Of a DNA stretch of 5,696 nucleotides, positions 1 through 5,135 are shown in pieces. A model generated the notes under the pieces. That model was not told where the DNA came from. It was given only the letters and a program-made list of their open reading frames with translations, and ran no database searches. The position numbers and the translations under genes were made by a program. Source of the DNA: Bacillota bacterium (lineage in GTDB: Bacteria; Bacillota; Dehalobacteriia; UBA4068); the NCBI GenBank assembly GCA_030528765.1, contig JAUMYD010000125.1:1-5696 (forward strand), in the 5' to 3' direction. Each line of letters begins with the position of its first letter. Position 1 is the stretch's first letter.

Positions 1-1175
1 ATAACCGCAGAGCGAATGTTATAATCCAACCACATGGTTGCCAAGGTCAGGATCTTCTTCTCCGGAACATCGGCTGCCGGGGTCTTGGTGAGAGCGACCA
101 CCTCCTGGCTACCGGTATAGTTTCCATCCTCATCATAAGAATAAGTCTGATTGAAGCAAATGATTCGGCCATCCTCCAGGGGGATAACATTGCGCATATC
201 ATTGGTGTTGATATCGCTGTCGATCCAATTCAGCAAAGCAACAGATTCACCGCTATCCGCTTTCACGCCGTAAAGATAATTGGCATCAGAGCAATAGACC
301 AGGTATTCTCCACCACCGCTGTAGAGTTCATAGGAAGTCGGGGGCAGCTTATATTCCTTGCCAAAGGCTTTGCTTTCCACATCAATTTCTTTAATCAGGT
401 AATTGCCGTTTGCATCATAGAGACTGGCACCGACCTTACCATTAGACAAGGCCACGATAGTATTGATCCAGCCATCACCTTCAAGCATAACTTCAAAAGC
501 CAGGCTGCCGGTGGAAGGATCCATAACGAAAACCGTATTTTCACTGCAAACATAAATAAAACCCTGCTTGTCAACACTAAGGCCGTTGGCATAGAACCAC
601 TCCTGCTTGGAAACCACGGGCTCAAGGTCAATGAAGCCGATCTCAGTGCCATTGGAATCCAGTTTTCTCAGGAAAAAGCTTTCGCCGCCATCCAACCACG
701 CACCATCTTCATCATAGGTATAGACATACTGATTTTCAAGAATCCAGAAATTGCCTTCGTGATCCAGCGTGAAGGAATTGACACTTGTATCCCCCATCAT
801 TCCCTCGGGCAGAGGGCTGGGCTCAAAGCCTTCCAGCCTGGTAAATTCGGAACCATCCAGGTTGACCGAGTAAAAAGCGGTACCGTAAAGCTCAGTCATC
901 CATTCTTCCACGACACCTTCGGTCCATTCCAACTCTTCGGCAGAAGGCTCACGGGTGCCCACAACACCGTAGCTGGAAAAATAGAGTTTACCATCATAGT
1001 AAGAAATATTATCAACATTATCCATTTCATTGCTCGGGAGCGGAAAATATTCAGGAACATAAACATAATCCGAGCTCACTAATGAGCCGGAGTTTCCGGT
1101 TTCTCCGCTACCGCCACAGGCAGAGAAACAGATCAAAACTCCCAATATCAAAATAAGCAGCACCGATTTTTTCAT
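1..1175 (-). CDS. Lipoprotein: propeller-like N-terminal region leading into an ABC transporter solute-binding domain (partial, C-terminus outside window)
   Basis: This is the first 391 codons of a secreted lipoprotein that runs off the left edge without a stop. Residues 1-20 form a lipoprotein signal: MKK, a run of Leu/Ile/Val, then lipobox F17-S18-A19-C20, followed by a Gly/Ser-rich linker. Residues about 35-365 show repeated beta-rich units with Asp-Gly-Asn or Gly-Asn turns (for example LDHEGNFWIL near 130 and VDKQGFIYVC near 200), as in propeller-like domains. From about residue 372 the sequence KKILTLATMWLDYNIRSAV resembles the opening of family 1 extracellular solute-binding domains in Clostridia, so the missing part is probably the ligand-binding domain of an ABC importer. 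The substrate cannot be told. The start is well supported: an AAGGAGA ribosome site (1181-1189) lies a few bases upstream and a promoter lies further up. It is divergent from the AraC-type gene, which may regulate it. The transporter assignment rests on about 20 residues and is less certain than the lipoprotein call. Confidence 0.8.
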   Translation of the reverse strand, partial: MKKSVLLILILGVLICFSACGGSGETGNSGSLVSSDYVYVPEYFPLPSNEMDNVDNISYYDGKLYFSSYGVVGTREPSAEELEWTEGVVEEWMTELYGTAFYSVNLDGSEFTRLEGFEPSPLPEGMMGDTSVNSFTLDHEGNFWILENQYVYTYDEDGAWLDGGESFFLRKLDSNGTEIGFIDLEPVVSKQEWFYANGLSVDKQGFIYVCSENTVFVMDPSTGSLAFEVMLEGDGWINTIVALSNGKVGASLYDANGNYLIKEIDVESKAFGKEYKLPPTSYELYSGGGEYLVYCSDANYLYGVKADSGESVALLNWIDSDINTNDMRNVIPLEDGRIICFNQTYSYDEDGNYTGSQEVVALTKTPAADVPEKKILTLATMWLDYNIRSAV

Positions 1176-1216
1176 AAATCTTCTCCTTTATACTTAAATT
1201 ATTTTTATACAACAAT

Positions 1217-1245
1217 ATAGTAACATGATTAAATAAAATCGTCAA
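1217..1245 (-). promoter_or_regulatory. Sigma-A-type promoter for the lipoprotein gene
   Basis: On the minus strand, a -35 box TTGACG (1245-1240) and a -10 box TACTAT (1222-1217) are separated by exactly 17 bp, close to the housekeeping consensus. The predicted transcription start is near 1210, leaving a leader of about 35 nt that contains the AAGGAGA ribosome site before the ATG at 1175. The boxes are seen directly; their activity is inferred. Confidence 0.75.
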
Positions 1246-1539
1246 CGAAAATGCCTCTGCCAAAATTTTAGGTGTAATTAAAAAGACTTGATTTCAAAAG
1301 ATAAAGTTCCCTTTTTTATTCCTATTTTTCTTCTTCAAACCCTGTTTTTACCTCCGGCAAAAAAAACACCGCAGCTTTTGAAAAACAGCATCCCTTCTAT
1401 GCGTTTCGCAGTGGAAAGGTATTCGTTCTTTACCATTTCTGTGGATTACACTTTTCAGATAAATCTTCTCTCTAACAGGTTTTTTTGCCTATTTTTATTA
1501 TCTATTTAACAATAAATCACATCTGAAGCCAAAGCTGCT
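1246..1539. other. AT-rich divergent intergenic region, no gene supported
   Basis: This stretch separates the lipoprotein promoter from the AraC-type gene's promoter. It is AT-rich with long A and T runs. A 73-codon open frame at 1288-1509 has no ribosome site and reads as an unremarkable Phe/Leu/Ser-rich string, so it is not called. Two small inverted repeats are visible: TGCG-TTT-CGCA at 1400-1410, and GAAAGGTA (1414-1421) facing TACC-A-TTTC (1431-1439), an 8-bp pairing with one bulged A. These could be operator or leader structures, but nothing ties them to the AraC protein. Room for about 300 bp of upstream control sequence between divergent promoters is common for AraC-regulated loci. 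Confidence 0.5.
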
Positions 1540-1567
1540 TTGCAGTTCCAAATGTTTTTGCTATACT
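1540..1567 (+). promoter_or_regulatory. Extended -10 promoter for the AraC-family gene
   Basis: A -35-like TTGCAG (1540-1545), a 16-bp spacer and a -10 TATACT (1562-1567) are present. The TG dinucleotide one base ahead of the -10 (TGC-TATACT) makes it an extended -10 element. Transcription would start near 1574. This matters for the gene start, because the open frame can be read back to a TTG at 1540, inside the promoter itself, and that start can therefore be discounted. Confidence 0.6.
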
Positions 1568-1614
1568 GGAAGAAGAATAGCTCCCGGCCATATATGTTAG
1601 AGAAGGTAAATAAG

Positions 1615-2346
1615 ATGATGAACCGCATTGATTTTCATATTATCAACGAATGTCGCTGCCGCCATGAGCACGACCACCCTCAGCTGATCCTTCCGCTGAC
1701 AGAAACACTGCATATGTGGGTGGCCAGGCAGGAATACCATGTCCGCCCCGGGGAACTCTGCTTCATTCCATCATCCACAGAGCACCAATGCCTTTGTAAA
1801 AGCGGACTGATCGTAGTTGATGTACCTCTGGCTCTGATCGGCAGGCAGGACAGACAAAGCCTGGAGACCCCACAAATCTTTCCTATCCCAAAGGAGCTGC
1901 AGCCGATCGTAGAGCTGATCATCAACGAGCTGACCAGCAATCCAAATAGCAGTTCCATCTACTACCTATACTATTATCTCTACAGCAAAATCATGGAGAA
2001 CAGAAGTACGCAATCCCTGCGCTATATCCAGGATCATTATGATGAGCCCATTACTGTCAGCTTCCTGGCAGAGATGGAAAACTATAATGTGACTTATTAT
2101 AATGCCTGGTTCAAGCAGCAAACCGGCATGTCACCCGCGCAATATCTACGGCAGCTGAGAATGAGCAAGGCCCGGGAGCTGCTCTGTGCCACGGATATGG
2201 AGATCGTAGATATTGCCATTCAGGTTGGTTATAACAGCCATTCTGCTTTTACCCGCGCCTTCAAAAGCGTTATGGGAATGCCACCTCAGGAATTCCGCGT
2301 TCGCTATCACCTGGCTCCGGGGGATTTTAACCCCAGCCGGAATTAG
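1615..2346 (+). CDS. AraC/XylS-family transcriptional regulator with cupin-type sensor domain
   Basis: A 243-residue DNA-binding regulator. The N-terminal part (about residues 16-75) looks like the AraC ligand-binding cupin: a His-rich strand (RHEHDHPQLIL), then VRPGELCFIPSSTEHQ, typical of the jelly-roll fold with its proline/glycine turn and trailing His. The C-terminal part (about 135-233) is the double helix-turn-helix DNA-binding domain: first HTH around SFLAEMENYNVTYYNAWFKQ, then the signature MSPAQYLRQLRMSKARELL and DIAIQVGYNSHSAFTRAFK, ending MGMPPQEFR. Length is slightly short for the family (usually 250-300). ATG 1615 is chosen because GAGAAGG (1600-1606) sits 8 bases before it; ATG 1618 follows directly, and upstream starts fall in or near the promoter. 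It probably controls the divergent lipoprotein gene, itself, or the peptidase 96 bp downstream. The effector is unknown. Confidence 0.9.
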   Translation: MMNRIDFHIINECRCRHEHDHPQLILPLTETLHMWVARQEYHVRPGELCFIPSSTEHQCLCKSGLIVVDVPLALIGRQDRQSLETPQIFPIPKELQPIVELIINELTSNPNSSSIYYLYYYLYSKIMENRSTQSLRYIQDHYDEPITVSFLAEMENYNVTYYNAWFKQQTGMSPAQYLRQLRMSKARELLCATDMEIVDIAIQVGYNSHSAFTRAFKSVMGMPPQEFRVRYHLAPGDFNPSRN

Positions 2347-2442
2347 GTGAAAGCCCCTTTTTCTTCCCGAAAAGCCTTCTATGGTTTCCGCAGAAGACCA
2401 TAAAAGACAGACCTTCATCAGAACAAAAGAAAGGACCACGCT

Positions 2443-3528
2443 ATGAATAAGCGGCTGAACGCACTGCGGGAAGCAATGGCTGCGCAGGGCCTGCAAGCTT
2501 TGTTTATGACAAAAAAAAGTAATGTACGCTATTTGAGCGGCTTCAGCGGAGAGGACTCCTGCCTTCTCCTTACGGGGAACGGCGCTGATGGAAAAAACTA
2601 TCTTCTTACAGACAGCCGATATACCTGCCAAGCCACTGCGGAATGCAAAGATTTTGAAGTAATCGACTACAGGGAAACTGCCCTTTCCCTGGAAAAAACG
2701 GTTTCCCTGCTCTGCCGGGAGCACAACTGTTCCCGGCTGGGATTTGAAAAAGAGCACATCTCCTACCATATGTATGAAAATCTAGTGGAACAATGCCAGG
2801 GTTTTCAGCTTTTGCCCTGCTCTTCCCTGGTTGAAAAGCTGCGCAGCTGCAAGGATCCTGAAGAAATCCTGCTGATGCGCCAAGCCTGTGAATACACAGA
2901 CAGGGTGTTCGCAAAAATCTGTGAATTTATTCAGCCCGGACAAACAGAGAAAGAAGTGGAATGGCGGCTCTTCTGCCTTTTCCATGAGTATGGCTGCGAA
3001 TCAAGTTTTCCGCCTGTAATAGCCTCCGGAGAACGCGGTGCCCTACCCCACGCTGCGGCCACAGAAAAAAAGCTGAAAAAAGGAGAATTTATTACCATAG
3101 ATTTTGGCTGCGCTTACCAGGCTTATCATGCGGATATGACACGCAGCCTTCACTTAGGCCCGGCATCCCCCAAGGAAGAGGATATCTACCGCATCGTTCT
3201 AGAGGCAAATCTGCTGGCAGAAGAAGCGATCCGAGCCGGGATTTCCGGAAAGCAGCTGGATGCGGTAGCTAGGGATTTCATCGCGGATAAAGGCTACGGT
3301 GACAAATTTGCTCATGCATTAGGGCATGGGGTGGGCCTGGAGATCCATGAGCTCCCTACGGTCAGCCCCCGTGGACAGGGAAATATCCCAGAAAACAGTT
3401 TCATCACGATTGAACCGGGCATTTACATTCCCGGATGGGGCGGAATCCGTATTGAAGATACCCTGTTGGTCCGGGATTCCGAAGGAGAAAATCTCTTCCT
3501 CTCCACAAAGGAGCTAATTTGCCTGTAG
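2443..3528 (+). CDS. M24-family Xaa-Pro aminopeptidase / prolidase
   Basis: A 361-residue cytoplasmic metallopeptidase that removes an N-terminal residue next to proline or splits Xaa-Pro dipeptides. Residues 1-130 match the creatinase N-terminal domain (SNVRYLSGFSG at 26-36, LLTDSRY at 54-60). Residues about 140-355 are the pita-bread catalytic domain. All five expected metal ligands are present: D220, D231, H295 (in HALGHGVG), E324 (in TIEPGIY) and E338 (in GIRIEDT). The substrate-site histidines H203 (GALPHA) and H302 (EIHE) are also there, so it should be active. Length matches short bacterial forms; sequence alone does not separate aminopeptidase P (PepP) from prolidase (PepQ). An AGAAAGGA ribosome site (2428-2435) is 7 bases before the ATG. 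The 96-bp gap after the AraC-type gene holds a weak 6-bp inverted repeat (2380-2385/2397-2402), no T-tract and no evident promoter, so co-transcription is likely. Elongation factor P, a frequent partner in Firmicutes, does not follow. Confidence 0.93.
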   Translation: MNKRLNALREAMAAQGLQALFMTKKSNVRYLSGFSGEDSCLLLTGNGADGKNYLLTDSRYTCQATAECKDFEVIDYRETALSLEKTVSLLCREHNCSRLGFEKEHISYHMYENLVEQCQGFQLLPCSSLVEKLRSCKDPEEILLMRQACEYTDRVFAKICEFIQPGQTEKEVEWRLFCLFHEYGCESSFPPVIASGERGALPHAAATEKKLKKGEFITIDFGCAYQAYHADMTRSLHLGPASPKEEDIYRIVLEANLLAEEAIRAGISGKQLDAVARDFIADKGYGDKFAHALGHGVGLEIHELPTVSPRGQGNIPENSFITIEPGIYIPGWGGIRIEDTLLVRDSEGENLFLSTKELICL

Positions 3529-3568
3529 CGCGTATCCAAAAGCCTTTTTCTGCACCATGCAAAACAGC

Positions 3569-3611
3569 GAATGGATAAACCAAACCGCCAAAAAATGAGC
3601 CCTATCCGTTC
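3569..3611 (+). other. Inverted repeat upstream of the terminator hairpin
   Basis: GAATGGATA (3569-3577) can pair with TATCCGTTC (3603-3611) over 9 bp with one G-U wobble, enclosing a 25-nt A-rich loop. It lies between the peptidase stop codon and the strong hairpin at 3617-3659. It may be a stabilising 3' structure of the peptidase transcript. No known riboswitch core was recognised. Confidence 0.35.
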
Positions 3612-3616
3612 AAATA

Positions 3617-3659
3617 AAAATGGCTTGCCGTCTGCGAGAAGCAAATAGCAAGCCATTTT
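3617..3659. terminator. Probable bidirectional intrinsic terminator
   Basis: A perfect 12-bp stem, AAAATGGCTTGC (3617-3628) with GCAAGCCATTTT (3648-3659), encloses a 19-nt loop. On the plus strand the stem ends in TTTT followed by CTTTC, which suits termination of the peptidase transcript 89 bases after its stop codon. On the minus strand the stem runs into TTTTT-ATTTG, a slightly better T-tract, and could stop transcripts coming from the phosphatase gene side. The GC core of the stem is short (GGCTTGC), so it is A/T-extended; the large loop is somewhat atypical. Confidence 0.75.
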
Positions 3660-4086
3660 CTTTCGCCGCAATCAAAGTTTTTTGCGACTGCCCTGGGATG
3701 AGATAAGTTCCATTTCAAAGGAGCCGACTCCGGCAGAGAGATCCTTCCTTTTGGGTGAAAAATTGTGCAAGGATGCAATGCAGCCCGTAGAAAACATTTT
3801 CCGGCTGAGAGAGAAAATATATGAAAAGCTCAAATAAATTCCACTTGTTTTCTGTTCACTGCAGTGCAGCAAAAATGCAGTTCCGACCCGGCTCATTCTC
3901 CTTTCCTGGGCCGGTAAATCAAACGATGGCCGCCACCGGAGAAAGGCCTCTCGATCCTGCATCTTATTATTAAGAGCAAAACAAATGTCTTTCTTTTCAG
4001 GGGAAGGCCCGGGTTTTGGCCCAGAATGCTAAAATCACAGCAAAATAAAGGCAAATACAGCCTGAGAAAGCCACAATCTGCCCCAG
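3660..4086. other. Gene-free stretch between the terminator hairpin and the phosphatase gene; weak open frames only
   Basis: No convincing gene is seen in these 427 bases. Two overlapping open frames compete. A minus-strand frame (3962-3672, 96 codons) ends 12 bases before the terminator stem but has no ribosome site at its ATG. A plus-strand frame ending at 3837 can start at TTG 3682 (51 codons) and reads as Lys/Glu-rich, which fits the purine-rich strand but also lacks a ribosome site. Other contents are a perfect 10-bp palindrome CACTGCAGTG (3857-3866), an imperfect hairpin at 3900-3946, and ATCCTT/AAGGAT arms near 3741-3775. This could be the long 3' untranslated region of the phosphatase transcript, a decayed gene, a dispersed repeat, or an unrecognised small RNA; I cannot choose between them. 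Confidence 0.4.
3900..3946. other. Imperfect hairpin in the gene-free stretch
   Basis: CCTTTC (3900-3905) pairs with GAAAGG (3941-3946), and inside it CCGGT (3911-3915) pairs with ACCGG (3935-3939). An internal loop of five bases against one separates the two stems, and the apical loop is 19 nt. An alternative pairing, TTCTCC (3896-3901) with GGAGAA (3938-3943), overlaps it, so two mutually exclusive folds are possible. No T-tract follows, so it is not a simple terminator. Function unknown. Confidence 0.3.
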
Positions 4087-4731
4087 CTAAAAATCCAGCA
4101 AAGAAAGAAGCGCAGGAAAGCTGTCGATGCGGTAAAGATAGCTCTCGACTTTGCCAAAGCCATAAGCAGCCCATAAAAAAGGGATCTGCGCTTCCTCTGC
4201 CGCAAGACGATCCGTCTCTGTATCTCCCAAAAAGATTCCCTGCTTCAGGCCGTGCTTACGGCAGAGCTGCAGAATGTTCTGCCCCTTGCTCTGCTGTGTA
4301 TCTCCGAAACAGATTGAATCCCGGAAGAATCCACCAAAACCGCTGAATTCCAAAAAATTCTCAATATATCCCTGCTGACAGTTGCTGGCAATGAAAAGAG
4401 GGAAACTGCAGGAAAGTGCAGCCAGCACATCCCCCACTCCGGGATAGATTTTGCCGCCTGCCCGACGAAGATATCGATACTCCTCTTCCAAACATTCATC
4501 CATCAGCAGCAATGCCTCTTTTTTCGGAAGGCCGGGCATCAAACGGTGTGCAATCGCATCAATGCTCAGCCCCATGCAGGCACGCACATCGTCTTCACTG
4601 AAATGAATATCCAGCTCCGGATAAAGCGCCACTCTTTTCTGCCATGCAGCACTGATTTCTGCTACAGAATCCCAAAGTGTCCCATCCAAATCAAAAAAAA
4701 TCCCATCCGGCACAAACGATAAATGCATCAT
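4087..4731 (-). CDS. HAD-superfamily hydrolase, subfamily IA, phosphoglycolate phosphatase-like
   Basis: A 214-residue cytoplasmic phosphatase of the haloacid dehalogenase fold. The motifs occur in order: motif I FFDLDGTLWDS with nucleophile D14 and acid/base D16; a helical cap domain at about residues 20-95; motif II FIASN with S116; motif III K149 (QQSKGQN); motif IV LGDTETD with D170 and D174. This is a full catalytic set, and length is normal for the phosphoglycolate phosphatase/beta-phosphoglucomutase group. The substrate cannot be assigned; sugar phosphates or 2-phosphoglycolate are typical. The start is uncertain. ATG 4731 puts motif I at the usual distance, with a poor GGGGG ribosome-like site (4746-4742) 10 bases upstream; ATG 4770 would add 13 residues, and the frame reads back to a TTG at 4821. 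The gene is divergent from the XRE-type gene. A minus-strand TATTAT (4806-4801) is a possible -10 box, but no good -35 accompanies it. Confidence 0.88.
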   Translation of the reverse strand: MMHLSFVPDGIFFDLDGTLWDSVAEISAAWQKRVALYPELDIHFSEDDVRACMGLSIDAIAHRLMPGLPKKEALLLMDECLEEEYRYLRRAGGKIYPGVGDVLAALSCSFPLFIASNCQQGYIENFLEFSGFGGFFRDSICFGDTQQSKGQNILQLCRKHGLKQGIFLGDTETDRLAAEEAQIPFLWAAYGFGKVESYLYRIDSFPALLSLLDF

Positions 4732-4806
4732 GCAAAGCAAGCCCCCATTTTCTACACAACTTTTCTGCATGCTTCCAAAAGAACAAGTGCAAAAAAGGAA
4801 ATAATA

Positions 4807-4835
4807 TTGACGAGCATACAAATAAACAGTAAGAT
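4807..4835 (+). promoter_or_regulatory. Sigma-A-type promoter for the XRE-type gene
   Basis: TTGACG (4807-4812) and TAAGAT (4830-4835) are separated by exactly 17 bp. The predicted transcription start is near 4842, within a perfect 8-bp palindrome TATGCATA (4837-4844) that could act as an operator, for instance for autoregulation by the encoded repressor-like protein (inference). The phosphatase gene's possible minus-strand -10 (4806-4801) abuts this -35, so the two promoters may overlap and interfere. Confidence 0.6.
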
Positions 4836-4898
4836 ATATGCATAGATAATTTTAAGATAGCATCATTCTACAAAATCTCCCAACAAGGAGCCTGAAAA

Positions 4899-5135
4899 AT
4901 GAACGCACAAATATTTGCCAGCCGGCTAAATAAGCTAATGGAAATGCAGAATAAAACGCCAAAAGATATCGAAGACTACCTGAATGCACCCCGGGCAGCT
5001 GTGAAAGCCTGGATGAGCGGACAAAAGGTTCCGCGCTGGGATAAGCTTTTTCATCTGGCTGATTATTTCCATGTCTCCCTGGCTGTTCTCGTTGGCGTGG
5101 AAGAGATCCCCCCTCTGGAGAAGCAAGATCTATAG
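4899..5135 (+). CDS. Small XRE-family helix-turn-helix DNA-binding protein
   Basis: A 78-residue protein made almost entirely of one lambda-repressor/Cro-type DNA-binding domain. Helix 1 is about residues 4-17 (IFASRLNKLMEMQ), helix 2 about 20-28 (TPKDIEDYL), recognition helix 3 about 31-40 (PRAAVKAWMSG, matching the usual S-x-x-x-V/I-x-x-W-x-x-G pattern), and a further helix about 46-58 (RWDKLFHLADYFHVS) followed by the customary L-x-x-L-V-G. There is no extra sensor or oligomerisation domain. An AAGGAG ribosome site (4885-4890) lies 8 bases before the ATG, and a good promoter lies about 60 bp up, so this is a confident start. It is divergent from the phosphatase and converges on the glycerate kinase remnant, overlapping its end by 6 bp. 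Target unknown; control of itself or the phosphatase gene is plausible from position. No toxin-like partner or phage gene is visible nearby. Confidence 0.9.
   Translation: MNAQIFASRLNKLMEMQNKTPKDIEDYLNAPRAAVKAWMSGQKVPRWDKLFHLADYFHVSLAVLVGVEEIPPLEKQDL

Noticed and set aside
759..1082. A 107-codon plus-strand open frame
   Set aside because: It is antisense to the lipoprotein gene, which has a signal peptide, ribosome site and promoter; no motif is seen in the plus-strand frame.
1288..1509. A 73-codon plus-strand open frame in the divergent gap
   Set aside because: No ribosome site, low-complexity Phe/Leu/Ser/Pro content from AT-rich DNA, and no recognisable domain.
2380..2402. Inverted repeat TATGGT/ACCATA as a terminator between the AraC-type gene and the peptidase
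   Set aside because: The stem is only 6 bp with an 11-nt loop and no T-tract follows, so termination is unlikely.
2146..2769. A 207-codon minus-strand open frame
   Set aside because: It lies antisense to the end of the AraC-type gene and the start of the M24 peptidase, both strongly supported by family motifs.
3529..4086. tRNA, T-box or cobalamin riboswitch in the gene-free stretch
   Set aside because: No tRNA T-arm motif, no T-box AGGGTGG-type core and no cobalamin-box pattern could be found on either strand by eye.
4026..4346. A 106-codon plus-strand open frame reaching into the gene-free stretch
   Set aside because: Most of it is antisense to the HAD gene's motifs III and IV, it has no ribosome site, and its Lys/Pro/Ser-rich content looks like a shadow frame.
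4899..5135. XRE-type protein as antitoxin of a toxin-antitoxin pair
   Set aside because: No toxin-like partner gene is next to it: one side is a HAD phosphatase, the other a glycerate kinase remnant.
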